64,000 bases of DNA from Microbacterium oxydans (GCF_000956525.1 NZ_JYIW01000018.1:1-64000), one strand, 5' to 3'. Counted from the first letter of the stretch, positions 24,939-33,527 are shown. A program made the numbers and translations. The notes: generated by a model not told the origin, from the sequence alone.

Positions 24939-26584
24939 CGGACACAACACTCGGCGAGCCGGGCACCAGCTCAGCACCGGTCGCGAAGCGCAACATCTTG
25001 CTCATCTTCGCCGGCCTCATCCTGACAATGCTGCTCGCGTCACTCGACCAGAGCATGTTCTCCACGGCGTTGCCGACGATCGTGGGGGAACTCGACGGTG
25101 TCGACCGCATGCTGTGGGTGACGACCGCATACATCCTGGCCTCGACGATCATGCTGCCGGTCTACGGCAAGCTCGGAGACCTGATCGGCCGGAAGGGCCT
25201 CTTCGTCGCAGCGATCAGCCTGTTCGTTCTCGGCTCGATCATCGGCGGCATGGCGCAGGACATGACCACGCTCATCGTTGGCCGGGCCGTCCAGGGACTC
25301 GGAGGCGGTGGGCTCATGATCCTGTCGCAGGCGATCATCGCCGACGTCGTCCCGGCCCGAGAGCGCGGTCGGTACATGGGTGTCATGGGAGGCGTCTTCG
25401 CGCTCTCATCTGTCGCCGGACCCTTACTCGGTGGCTGGTTTACTGAAGGCCCCGGTTGGCGGTGGGGCCTGTGGATCAACATTCCACTCGGCATCCTCGC
25501 CATCGTCTCCGCTGTGTTGTTCCTCCACTTGCCCAAGAACACAGCAGGTCGACCCAAGATCGACTTCGCGGGCATGGGGCTTCTGGCCGCTGCGTCAACC
25601 AGCCTCGTCCTGATCACCACATGGGGCGGAACCACCTACGACTGGAACTCAGCCGTGATCATCTCCCTGATCGCTGCGACCATCGTGACGGGCGTCGCTT
25701 TCGTACTCGTCGAGCGCCGCGCTGCCGAGCCGATCATGCCGCTTCACCTGTTCAAGGTTCCCAACTTCAACCTGACCACGATCGCCGGTCTGATCACGGG
25801 AATTGCGATGTTCGGCGCGATCGCCTACCTCCCGACTTACCTGCAGATGGTCACCGGAGTGAACGCGACCGAGGCAGGCTTGCTGATGATTCCCTTGATG
25901 GCTGCCCTGCTGATCAGCTCAATCGTCTCCGGTCAACTCGTCAGCAAATCTGGTCGCTACAAGTGGTTCCCGGTGACCGGAACGGCAGTGATCGCCGTTT
26001 CCCTGTTCCTGTTGTCCACGATGACGCCATCGTTGCCAGTCTGGGTACTGTGCTCGTACTTGGCCATCATGGGCCTGGGATTGGGAATGAGCATGCAGAT
26101 ACTCATCCTGATCGTGCAGAACTCGTTCCCCAATTCTCAAGTGGGGACCGCGACCGCGTCGAACAACTACTTCCGACAGATCGGCGCCAGCATCGGTACT
26201 GCGGTCGTCGGCAGTCTCTTCGTCGCCAAGCTCAACGATCTGCTCACTGAACGTCTTCCTGCGGGCGCCGGGGCCGCGGCCGGAGGCAGCAACTCGTTCA
26301 CTCCAGAGGTGGTGCGAAACCTGCCCGATGCGATCCGGGACGTGATTGTCGGCGCCTACAACGACGCACTTGCGCCTGTATTCCTCTACATGGTTCCCCT
26401 GGTCGTCGTTGCCGCGATCCTGCTGCTCCTCGTCAAAGAGGAGCCGCTGGCCACCACGATCGAACGGGACATCCCCTCCGAATCGCTCGACAGTGACGGC
26501 GCTGACAGCATCACTCTGTCGTCGGCTCCCGCGGAACCACGCACATCCGAACCGCGAAAAGTCACATCGCCCACAACGCCATAG
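24935..26584 (+). CDS. DHA2-type 14-helix MFS drug exporter (EmrB/QacA-like)
   Basis: 549 aa proton antiporter of the plasma membrane. Motifs: LDQSMFSTALPTI in helix 1, GKLGDLIGRKG in loop 2-3, RAVQGLGGGGLMILSQAIIAD in helix 4, ARERGRYMG, and the helix-5 motif GPLLGGWF. Fourteen hydrophobic segments are countable and the length fits. Overlaps the TetR gene by 4 nt. Substrate not predictable. Third-position A/T use is visibly higher than in the 1-17 kb genes, consistent with acquisition. Confidence 0.9.
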   Translation: MTDTTLGEPGTSSAPVAKRNILLIFAGLILTMLLASLDQSMFSTALPTIVGELDGVDRMLWVTTAYILASTIMLPVYGKLGDLIGRKGLFVAAISLFVLGSIIGGMAQDMTTLIVGRAVQGLGGGGLMILSQAIIADVVPARERGRYMGVMGGVFALSSVAGPLLGGWFTEGPGWRWGLWINIPLGILAIVSAVLFLHLPKNTAGRPKIDFAGMGLLAAASTSLVLITTWGGTTYDWNSAVIISLIAATIVTGVAFVLVERRAAEPIMPLHLFKVPNFNLTTIAGLITGIAMFGAIAYLPTYLQMVTGVNATEAGLLMIPLMAALLISSIVSGQLVSKSGRYKWFPVTGTAVIAVSLFLLSTMTPSLPVWVLCSYLAIMGLGLGMSMQILILIVQNSFPNSQVGTATASNNYFRQIGASIGTAVVGSLFVAKLNDLLTERLPAGAGAAAGGSNSFTPEVVRNLPDAIRDVIVGAYNDALAPVFLYMVPLVVVAAILLLLVKEEPLATTIERDIPSESLDSDGADSITLSSAPAEPRTSEPRKVTSPTTP

Positions 26585-26658
26585 CTAGTCGACGGTACTC
26601 AGGTTCGCTCACCAGCAGCCCCCTCCGCGCCGCGGTAGGAAACGAAAGGACTCACCCA

Positions 26659-27324
26659 ATGCCCCTGATCACCATCATCGGAGCAGGCTCCGGCCTCGGC
26701 ATCGAGATCGCCCGTGCCTTCGGACACGAAGGATTCGACGTCGCTCTCGTGGCTCGCACACAGAGCAAACTCGACACCCTCGTCCAGACGCTGGAAAGCG
26801 AAGGCATCCACGCGCGCGGATTCACCGCCGACGTCAGTGCACCGGCCACGATCACGACTGCGCTGGCGGCGATCAAAGCCGAGCTTGGGCCGATCGACGT
26901 CTTGGAGTTCTCCCCGGCCGACCGAACTCTGGCACCGGCCGACGTCCTGGAGGTGACCGCAGAGAACCTGCAGCCCCAGATCGACTTCTACATCGGCGGA
27001 GCCCTCAGCGCGGTCGGAGCGGTGCTGCCGGACATGATCGCCGCCGGCACCGGAACAGTGCTCATCACGACCGGCGGAGGCTCCATCAACCCGAGACCCG
27101 CCTTCGGCAGTATCGGCATCGCCACCGCCGGACTACGGAACTGGACCCTGAACCTGCACAACGCGCTCAGTGACAAAGGCGTCTACGTCGCCTACATCGC
27201 GATCAGCGCGCTGATCGGAGCTGGGCACCCCGACGCAGAACCCGCCGTCATCGCGAAGGCGTACGTGGACCTCTATAACGCCCGCCAGGACCCGGAACTG
27301 TACTACGTCGTCGACGATCACTGA
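26659..27324 (+). CDS. Short-chain dehydrogenase-like protein lacking the YxxxK motif (copy 1)
   Basis: 221 aa. Rossmann start TIIGAGSGLGIEIARAFG and ALVARTQSKLD place it in the SDR superfamily. After GTVLITTGGGS the position where YxxxK is expected reads AFGSIGIATAGLRNW, with no Tyr-Lys pair, so a classical SDR reaction is doubtful. A paralogue lies at 28423-29097. AAAGGA precedes the ATG. It may bind NAD(P) without standard catalysis or use other residues. Confidence 0.75.
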   Translation: MPLITIIGAGSGLGIEIARAFGHEGFDVALVARTQSKLDTLVQTLESEGIHARGFTADVSAPATITTALAAIKAELGPIDVLEFSPADRTLAPADVLEVTAENLQPQIDFYIGGALSAVGAVLPDMIAAGTGTVLITTGGGSINPRPAFGSIGIATAGLRNWTLNLHNALSDKGVYVAYIAISALIGAGHPDAEPAVIAKAYVDLYNARQDPELYYVVDDH

Positions 27325-27419
27325 CGGCTGCAGTACCGCGTGGGCGATTTTGCTGATCGGGGGTGCGGAGGTGCCGCTTTCTCTCAATCTTGGATGCCCA
27401 TCGCTCCTGTCAAACCACA

Positions 27420-27671
27420 CCAACGATCATCGTTCTCTACCTCGACCGACCGGCTGCCATCCCCGAGTTGGCCGAGGCAGCAGCCGCTCTCCTCGTCGAG
27501 TTCGGCGCCACGGATGAGGCAGTGATCGACGTCATCACCGACGTCGCTCGCGCCGAGGGTCGCCTTCCCTTCGACCTGCCCCGCTCGACCGCGGCGGCCG
27601 CAGCGAGCCGGCCGGACGCCCCCTTCGACACCGACAACCCAGTCTTCCGGTACGGCGACGGCATCCTCTGA
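27420..27671 (+). pseudogene. C-terminal remnant of a GH3 beta-glucosidase/xylosidase
   Basis: About 83 residues: TIIVLYLDRPAAIPELAEAA, then LLVEFGATDEAVIDVITD, then EGRLPFDLPRS and a closing DTDNPVFRYGDGIL. This is the end of the C-terminal GH3 domain. The catalytic domain is absent and no start codon fits, so it is a gene tail left by deletion. Confidence 0.75.
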
Positions 27672-27734
27672 CACTTGTCCGTCGGTGAGAACGCGGAACC
27701 CGGCATACCGCGTCATCACCCCCGTATGTGCGGG

Positions 27735-28319
27735 TCAGCGACGACGGAGTGCTTCGAGGAACAGTTCCGCGAGGCGCACGGGGTCGCCGACGTCTTCCGG
27801 GTCTCCCGCAGCCACGATGCCGTGGCTGGCGCGGGTGAGGATCAGCAGGTCGCGGTGGTGAAAATCCTCACGGAGGACGCCCGCGCTCTGCGCCCGTGCG
27901 GTGAGCGCGAGTGATGCGCGCAGTGCCCGGTCATGATGATCCCGGAAGGCGTCCGAGCTCGATGCGGGATCGGCGATCACCTCGCTGAACGCCCGGTCCT
28001 TCGCCTGCATGTGCACGAGTGACATCACGTGCCCCCGGAACGCTTCCCACGGCTCGGTCTCGGCCTGCACGGCGAACGCTTCGATGCGTTCCGCATAGTC
28101 GCGCATGGTGGCCTCGAGAAGCGCCTCTATCAACAGCCCCTTGGTCGGAAAGCGGCGGTACACCGTGCCGACTCCGACGCCGGCCAACGTGGCGACCTCT
28201 TCCAACGACGTATGAGAACCTCGCTCGGCGTACACCGTCGCCGCCGCAGTGAGGATCGCTGCACGGTTGCGCTCCGCGTCGAGGCGCAGGGGCCTCGTCT
28301 TCTCGGTCGGGGCGGGCAT
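27735..28319 (-). CDS. TetR family regulator divergent from SDR copy 2
   Basis: 194 aa. HTH region RNRAAILTAAATVYAERGSHTSLEEVATLAGVGVGTVYRRFPTKG is a standard TetR fold. It is divergently transcribed from the SDR gene at 28423, with a near-palindrome at 28339-28353 between them, so it probably represses that SDR. Its C-terminal part is duplicated, in inverted orientation, at 29241-29399. Confidence 0.88.
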   Translation of the reverse strand: MPAPTEKTRPLRLDAERNRAAILTAAATVYAERGSHTSLEEVATLAGVGVGTVYRRFPTKGLLIEALLEATMRDYAERIEAFAVQAETEPWEAFRGHVMSLVHMQAKDRAFSEVIADPASSSDAFRDHHDRALRASLALTARAQSAGVLREDFHHRDLLILTRASHGIVAAGDPEDVGDPVRLAELFLEALRRR

Positions 28320-28338
28320 ACCAGCAGTCTACCCGTTA

Positions 28339-28353
28339 AGTGGAAATTCCGCT
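28339..28353. promoter_or_regulatory. Candidate TetR operator between TetR and SDR copy 2
   Basis: AGTGGAAATTCCGCT, symmetric at AG-GGAA-TTCC-CT, 20 nt upstream of the TetR start. Related TTCCATTT words follow at about 28372-28379. Confidence 0.45.
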
Positions 28354-28422
28354 CCATTTGTGTGATGATCATCCGGAGCCCAGGTTCCATTTATCCTGTT
28401 CTCGCTCGAAAGGAATCCTCTT

Positions 28423-29097
28423 ATGCCCACCATCGCCATCGTCGGTGCCGGCCCCGGACTGGGCCTCTCAATCGCCACAGTGTTCGGCCGCCACGGCTTC
28501 TCCGTCGCTCTCGTATCCCGCACCCAGGACACGCTCGACCGCCTCGCCGCAGAACTCGGCGAGGCAGGCATCGACGCCGCCGGCTTCGCCGCCGACATCA
28601 CGGACAGGCCATCCCTGGCCGCGGCGTTCGCCCGCATCGACGAACGGTACGGCCGCGTCGACGTGCTGGAGTTCTCGCCCTCGCCCGGAATGTCCCCGGA
28701 AGCCATGGTCGCTCCGCTGGATGCGACGGTGGAGAACATCCAGTCCGAACTGGACTACTACCTCTACGGCGGTCTCGCCGCAGCGCAGCAGGTCCTGCCC
28801 GACATGATCGGACGCGACTCGGGAACCCTCCTGTTCACCACCGGCGGATCCTCGAAGAACCCGCTCGCCGGGCCGCCCGAGTTCGGCAACATCGCCATCG
28901 CCACCGCCGCCCTTCGCGCCTACGTGATGAAACTGAACCAGGTCACCGCCGGTACGGGTGTGTACGCGGCGCACGTGCCGATCTCCACCTGGATCGGTGC
29001 CGCTGGCCCCGAGAGTCAGGCCGACACCATCGCCGAGCACTACTGGGACATCTACACCCGGCGAGACGGCGCCGAACACCCCTACCCTGCGGCGTGA
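28423..29097 (+). CDS. Short-chain dehydrogenase-like protein lacking the YxxxK motif (copy 2)
   Basis: 224 aa paralogue of the gene at 26659: same start IAIVGAGPGLGLSIATVFG and LVSRTQDTLDRL, same VDVLEFSPSPG block. At the active-site position it reads EFGNIAIATAALRAYV, again without YxxxK. The shared loss argues for a distinct subfamily rather than random decay. Divergent TetR regulator upstream, terminator hairpin downstream. Substrate unknown. Confidence 0.78.
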   Translation: MPTIAIVGAGPGLGLSIATVFGRHGFSVALVSRTQDTLDRLAAELGEAGIDAAGFAADITDRPSLAAAFARIDERYGRVDVLEFSPSPGMSPEAMVAPLDATVENIQSELDYYLYGGLAAAQQVLPDMIGRDSGTLLFTTGGSSKNPLAGPPEFGNIAIATAALRAYVMKLNQVTAGTGVYAAHVPISTWIGAAGPESQADTIAEHYWDIYTRRDGAEHPYPAA

Positions 29098-29136
29098 CGC
29101 AGCGACCTCGACGGATGCAAAAGCAGAAGTAGCAGC

Positions 29137-29175
29137 GAGGGGATGCCGGGGGCGAAAGGCCCCAGACATCCCCTC
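29137..29175 (+). terminator. Terminator of SDR copy 2
   Basis: Arms GAGGGGATG (29137-29145) and CATCCCCTC (29167-29175) with an inner GGGGC/GCCCC pairing around a GAAA loop. Confidence 0.8.
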
Positions 29176-29240
29176 TCTCTGTGATCAGCGGTGGATCAGC
29201 CTGGTGCCGGTGCGATCTCGTTCGGCGTCGCGTCGAGTTC

Positions 29241-29399
29241 GGTGCTGGCGAGCACCTCACCCGTGAGGATTTTCGTCATCGCAATCTGCTGATCCTCACC
29301 CGCGCCAGCCACGGCATCGTGGCTACCGGAGCCCCGGGAAATGTTGGCGACCCTGTGCGCCTCGCGGACCTGTTTCTCGACGGACTTCGTCGTCGCTGG
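29241..29399 (+). pseudogene. TetR C-terminal fragment, inverted duplicate of 27735-28319
   Basis: Encodes LTREDFRHRNLLILTRASHGIVATG and VGDPVRLADLFLDGLRRR, nearly the last 50 residues of the TetR at 27735-28319. A 39-bp block (29286-29324) is identical to the complement of 27810-27848. The DNA-binding domain is absent. Confidence 0.8.
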
Positions 29400-30191
29400 C
29401 CCGGGTGCAAGCACTGCCTGCGCGACCCCTGGCGGCTCCGAGGGGATCAGCTTCTGACTCTTTCAAGCGACCAGATCGTCCAGACGGGTGTCTCCCTGGC
29501 TCTTTCCCCCTTGAACGCGGCCATCCGCGGTTGTCGTTGGGCGGTCACCGAAGGCGTAGCTGGATCGAGAGAGGGGAAGGCCTCCATCTTGTCCGGTTAC
29601 GTGATCGCATCGAAGAGGATCCGCACCGATAGTCGGGATAACTGGTCTTATCGGGGGTAGTGGGCCAGACGTTGAAGTGAGATGGGGCTGAGTTACTGAT
29701 CGCCTGGGCGGGTGCTCGAGCGGGATCACGAAGGTCTGCGCGTCCGCAAGAGTGTGTAGCGAGGTCTGCCGCGCAAGTGAAGGATCAGTCACCTCGTTGG
29801 CTGCCTGGCGCCGCGGACGTAAATCGCAGCGGTGTTCCCCGTCTGCACACGGTGACCGTAGTTCTGGTCGAGTCCGCTGCGCGGGGGTGGCTCAGACTCG
29901 ATCGACTTGCCGGCATCCGCACGTTTGCGACCATGCAGAGCGATTCGGCCTGGGCTGTCGCTCAGCATCCGGCGCTATCCGGCTCGGATTCGCTGCGAGC
30001 GTCATCGCGCACGACGTGTTGTTCACGGGCGGCGGGGTTGTGTCGAAGGGTCGAGGCGATCGTGGTCGCCGCGATTTTCGATCTCGCCAGCGGGGCCGCC
30101 ATCTCCGCTGGCGAATCGCGCAGGCAAGACGTCCTCGTCTCAAGAACGCGATTCGGGACGAATGCGGCTATCCCTGCTTCCCGATGCGGGT
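29400..30191. other. Gene-poor degenerate stretch
   Basis: Several open frames exist on both strands (for example 29463-29792 minus and 29777-30238 plus) but none shows recognisable domains, a good ribosome site or consistent codon use. Composition is less GC-rich than the flanks. Most likely decayed DNA; a dead mobile element cannot be excluded, but I see no transposase motif or terminal repeats. Confidence 0.4.
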
Positions 30192-30344
30192 TCAGCGTGA
30201 GGCGTTGGCTATTCGAGCGAGCGTCTCCTCGGTCGTGAAAACTTCTCCTTCGCGTTCGGCGAGAGCCTTTGTGTGGAGTTCTTCGATGCCGGCGCGGACT
30301 CCTTGTAGGCGGGTATGCCGGGTTGCGTCGTTCACTTCTTTCAA
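30192..30344 (-). CDS. Small antitoxin-like or orphan protein
   Basis: A 50-aa frame from TTG 30344, or slightly shorter from the GTG 9 nt later. The middle is a charged helix (RLQGVRAGIEELHTKALAER) and the end reads EGEVFTTEETLARIA, resembling the tails of small antitoxins. No toxin gene is beside it. The frame continues upstream without an ATG, so it may be the end of a longer broken gene. Confidence 0.35.
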   Translation of the reverse strand: MKEVNDATRHTRLQGVRAGIEELHTKALAEREGEVFTTEETLARIANASR

Positions 30345-30404
30345 GGGCGTCTCTTCGGTTGGCCGGCCGAGTGGTGCCGCCGGCGCGCGTGGCTTATGCG
30401 CCGC

Positions 30405-31007
30405 TCAGAGCTCGCTGTTCCAATCCTCCAGAACGAAATCGGAGCATGCACGCCGCGCCTCCTTCTCGTAGCAGTGGGAGAAGACGAAGCCCGCCTTTAT
30501 GTCCTCGCGGCTCATCGATTCGACGTCAAGCAGTGCCCAATCCGCGTCCTCTCGGTGTGCGAATGCCCCTGCGTAGAGATCTTCCACCCCGGTGCATGCG
30601 TCGTAAACCGGATCGATTAGTGCTGCGAACTGTGCTTCCTCGTCGGCGAGCATCGCGCTGAGCGTCGCTTGCTCTTCATCCGAAACAGCACCGTCAGCGT
30701 AGATCGCATCGTACTCGGGCCCGAACAGGGGATGCGTCGCGTAGTGCTGATTCATCGCGTCGCTGGCCGACCCGAATGCGGCGTCGCATTCGGGGGTTGC
30801 GGCTTCCGGCGTCGCCTGCTGGATCAGGTTCACGATGAGGATAACGCCGGCGGTGATCGCGACCAGGCTGGTGATGGTGACCATCAGCCCCCACCGGCGC
30901 TTCTTCACGGGCTGCGGAGCCGGTGCGTGAGGAGCACCCGTCGGAGGGAGAGGCAGTCGAATTGGCCGTGCAGCTGGGCGCTGATCGTATGGACGCTCCT
31001 CGACCAT
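30405..31007 (-). CDS. Single-pass membrane protein with exported domain, unknown
   Basis: 200 aa. A Pro/Arg-rich cytoplasmic start of about 45 residues, one membrane helix (about 46-70, GLMVTITSLVAITAGVILIVNLI), then an acidic extracytoplasmic domain with four cysteines (in PECDAAF, YDACTGV, SHCYEKE, RRACSDF), probably two disulfides. The ATG at 31007 shares a base with the stop of the 65-aa gene upstream (TGATG), so the two are co-translated. No family recognised. Confidence 0.6.
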   Translation of the reverse strand: MVEERPYDQRPAARPIRLPLPPTGAPHAPAPQPVKKRRWGLMVTITSLVAITAGVILIVNLIQQATPEAATPECDAAFGSASDAMNQHYATHPLFGPEYDAIYADGAVSDEEQATLSAMLADEEAQFAALIDPVYDACTGVEDLYAGAFAHREDADWALLDVESMSREDIKAGFVFSHCYEKEARRACSDFVLEDWNSEL

Positions 31008-31204
31008 CAGACTGTCTCTACGACAGCTGTCAGCGAGTAGTCGTGCATGATCCCGGACCCGGTCAGGGAAATGATCCGGCAGGGAGGGTAGTTCTCGAGC
31101 GCGGCTTGTAGCTCTTCCGCCGCGGCCTGAATGGTGTCCTGGCCGCGCTTGAGGTTGTACGGGCCGGTCACGACGACGATGTTCTGTTGCGGGATCAGTG
31201 GCAC
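31007..31204 (-). CDS. 65-aa orphan protein coupled to a membrane protein
   Basis: GTG start at 31204 with AAGGAG 8 nt upstream, a good initiation site. The product begins PLIPQQNIVVVTGPYN, has a central helix rich in Glu/Ala and ends MHDYSLTAVVETV, giving a beta-alpha-beta-beta pattern. I do not recognise it. Its stop overlaps the start of the 200-aa membrane protein. First gene of a two-gene operon. Confidence 0.55.
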   Translation of the reverse strand: MPLIPQQNIVVVTGPYNLKRGQDTIQAAAEELQAALENYPPCRIISLTGSGIMHDYSLTAVVETV

Positions 31205-31266
31205 AGCTCAACTCCTTCGGAGGTCACGTTCATCTAACACCACGGCGAGCCGAGCCCGAAGGCGCT

Positions 31267-31938
31267 CTAGTTGAGGCGTATGTCGTCGGCCCGCCGTCCG
31301 AAGCGGCGAAGCCAGCTCGAGTGGTAGTCAGGGGAGGCGTGCCGACGGCCTGCCGTCTCGCCGATGGTGACGATGTCGGCGTATCGGGAGAGCAGGCCAT
31401 CCCATTCGGAATCGCGCGCGGGCGTCGCGGCGACCAACGGTAGAGAGTCGGCAGCGAGGCTGGACTTCCGCGTGTTGCACATCGCGTGCAGTGTCGTGAG
31501 ATTCGCCGGGTCGCTCGATCCGCCACCGGCGTGCGCGAGTACGTGGTCAGCTTCGGGCGCGAGTGCCCAGTACGCCGGATGCACTGTGCCGCGGCGGTAG
31601 TGCGCGTAGTACGAGAACTCGTCGGGGAACACGTCGCTGATCGCGACGAGGATGCATCGGGGGATCGTGCGGCCGCCGCAGTACGTGCAGAGGAATCCGT
31701 CGCGGAGGAACACCTCGGCGCGCGTGCGATCGGAGACGCGACGCGAAGTGCGGGCACCGCTGCCGGCCGTAGTCACGCCGTGAAGGGTGAGACTACCCAT
31801 CCACACTTCGCCGGCGATCGGCTCGAGGATCTGACGTGCACGATCGATGGACGACGGGAGCGCCGCTGTGACCTCGTCGAGCACGCCGCTGTACCAGGCG
31901 GCCGCGTCGTTGCGGAGGGAGCGGATCTCGCGGCTCAT
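31267..31938 (-). CDS. HNH endonuclease
   Basis: 223 aa. The HNH fold is visible: SDRTRAEVFLRDGFLCTYCGG supplies the CxxC knuckle, then ALAPEADHVLAHAGGGSSDPANLTTLHAMCNTRKSS gives the DH, N and final H/N positions. The second zinc knuckle keeps only one Cys. A long insert (about 35 residues) separates the CxxC from the DH motif. The start overlaps the stop of the GIY-YIG-like gene (ATGA), so the two form an operon. Restriction or defence role is inferred. Confidence 0.8.
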   Translation of the reverse strand: MSREIRSLRNDAAAWYSGVLDEVTAALPSSIDRARQILEPIAGEVWMGSLTLHGVTTAGSGARTSRRVSDRTRAEVFLRDGFLCTYCGGRTIPRCILVAISDVFPDEFSYYAHYRRGTVHPAYWALAPEADHVLAHAGGGSSDPANLTTLHAMCNTRKSSLAADSLPLVAATPARDSEWDGLLSRYADIVTIGETAGRRHASPDYHSSWLRRFGRRADDIRLN

Positions 31939-33023
31939 GGCGCCTGCGACTCGGAGGCCGGGTCTGCGAACTCGCGCGTCCGCTTGACGGCCGCGACGCC
32001 GAGGAAGCCAGCGAGATGGACGACGTCGTTGCCGCCCATGACGCGGTTCAGCGTGAACTTCCTCGGGAACTGCTCGAGGAGCGGGTTCTCGTCGTCGAAT
32101 GTGCGCTCGGTCTTGAGCGCGAAGATGCGGGTGGTGTCGAGGGCCCGGAAGCTGTCGATCGAGAGAATCGATGAGGTGACGTCACCCCAGATGAGTCGGT
32201 CGAACTGCTTCTGGTTGGTCCAGTGCTGGCGGATGCGCTTCGCGATCCCCGTCGACGAGTTGGCGACCCCGACGTAGACCTGGGCGAACTCGTCAAGCAC
32301 CATGATGTAGAGCCCGGGCACGCCGTCCCACTTCGTCAGGTCCGTGACTTCCACCATGCCGCGCCGGCTGGCGACAGCCGATTGCAGCGCCTGCTCGAAC
32401 TCGTCGCGATCGAGGGAGGCGAAGTGCGCCATGTTCAGGTCGAAGTTCTGCAGCGCTCTCTCGCGATGCTTTTCGCACCATTCGTCGGAGTGGAAGCGGT
32501 GTTCGGCGTCTTCGTGCGACCAGTCGAGGGAATCCCACAGCTCGGGGTTGTCCTCACGGTGCCACCGCGGGAGCGACGAGCGCTTGTTGATCGTCGCGTA
32601 GGTCTCGCGAGAGATGCGGAGCCCGAGCCCGAAGTGACTGCGCACCGCCGTGCCGAAGTGTGTGGCCCTCTCGATGCCGGCGGCGCGCGGCCGGCCCTTG
32701 CGCGGTATCGCCACAGGCACGCCCCAGACCTTCCGTGCGAGCCGCGTCTGCCACCGGTGCCAGACGAGCGTGTGCCCGGAGTCGACCAGCGCATGGAGCG
32801 TTGCGTTCGCGTCCGCGCCTATCCCGACATCGAAGATGCGCGCCGGATCGAACTCGAGGTGCGCGCCTTCGGGGATGAGACCGGCGTTGTCCAGCTCCCA
32901 CGGGTCGGCATCTCGCACGAGGTAGCCAGACTCTGCGAGCTCGTGGCGCAGCTCCTGCGCTGCCAGGGGCCGCATCGCCCACACGAGTGTCTCGCGGGGC
33001 GTGACGGTGATCTCGAGTTCCAT
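31935..33023 (-). CDS. GIY-YIG-like nuclease with an uncharacterised N-terminal domain
   Basis: 362 aa. Residues about 235-330 carry a divergent GIY-YIG pattern: GLYIMVLDEFAQVYVGVANSS, then IAKRIRQHW with the catalytic-type Arg, and later ALKTERTFDDENPLLEQFP with a possible metal-binding Glu. The first 230 residues (with WHREDNPELWDSLDWSHEDAEH and a DEWCEKHRERALQNFDL helix) match nothing I know and may choose the target. Start 33023 chosen because homology-like sequence begins there; a frame extension to 33095 lacks a better start. First gene of the pair with the HNH gene. Confidence 0.62.
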   Translation of the reverse strand: MELEITVTPRETLVWAMRPLAAQELRHELAESGYLVRDADPWELDNAGLIPEGAHLEFDPARIFDVGIGADANATLHALVDSGHTLVWHRWQTRLARKVWGVPVAIPRKGRPRAAGIERATHFGTAVRSHFGLGLRISRETYATINKRSSLPRWHREDNPELWDSLDWSHEDAEHRFHSDEWCEKHRERALQNFDLNMAHFASLDRDEFEQALQSAVASRRGMVEVTDLTKWDGVPGLYIMVLDEFAQVYVGVANSSTGIAKRIRQHWTNQKQFDRLIWGDVTSSILSIDSFRALDTTRIFALKTERTFDDENPLLEQFPRKFTLNRVMGGNDVVHLAGFLGVAAVKRTREFADPASESQAP

Positions 33024-33181
33024 GGTCGTCACTTTCGCTGTGAACCGTTGTGCACGCGGTGAACCCTTGTGTGCTTCGCCGAGCTCGGTGCACACGGGCG
33101 TGGGCTCCGGAGCTGCCGGCGAACCTGTTGTGCTTGAAATAGAACCACGGCGGTTGGTCTGGACCGGAATAGGATCGCAGC

Positions 33182-33526
33182 ATGGCCCCGTCCCGCCAAG
33201 CAGATCTTGTCCGCCATCTCACGAGTGTCCTCGGCCCGACGCTCGTATCGACGTTGGCCGGTTCGAAGGACACGCATGCCGCGATCGCCTGGGGAACTGA
33301 GGATGGTCCTCACGCGGATGCTGACGCCATCCGTCGACTCGAGTGCGCCGAAGCGGCATGGCGCAAAGTTAGCGATGCCGAAGGCCCTGACGTGGCCCGG
33401 CTGTGGTTCATCGGCGCCAATCCGTGGCTGGCGGACAGTACTGCCGTAACCGCGATTCGCGAAGGGCGCTTCGACGAGGTTGCCGGCGCTGCCCAGGCGC
33501 TCGTCGACGGTTCCTTCAGCGGATAG
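33182..33526 (+). CDS. Xre/MbcA/ParS-type (DUF2384) antitoxin-like protein, solitary
   Basis: 114 aa. The C-terminal half, VARLWFIGANPWLADSTAVTAIREGRFDEVAGAAQAL, has the pattern of the Xre/MbcA/ParS toxin-binding domain (a helical block ending in an NP..L.G...P/S...L..G..D.V..A motif), and the start VRHLTSVLGPTLVSTLAGSKD resembles its HTH part. Such proteins usually neutralise RES-domain NAD-degrading toxins, but no RES gene is next door. TAGGAT sits exactly 6 nt before the ATG, indicating a leaderless mRNA. Divergent from the nuclease operon. Confidence 0.68.
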   Translation: MAPSRQADLVRHLTSVLGPTLVSTLAGSKDTHAAIAWGTEDGPHADADAIRRLECAEAAWRKVSDAEGPDVARLWFIGANPWLADSTAVTAIREGRFDEVAGAAQALVDGSFSG

Positions 33527-33527
33527 C

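Noticed and set aside
29400..30191. Degenerate insertion sequence
   Set aside because: No transposase motif, terminal inverted repeats or target duplication could be seen.
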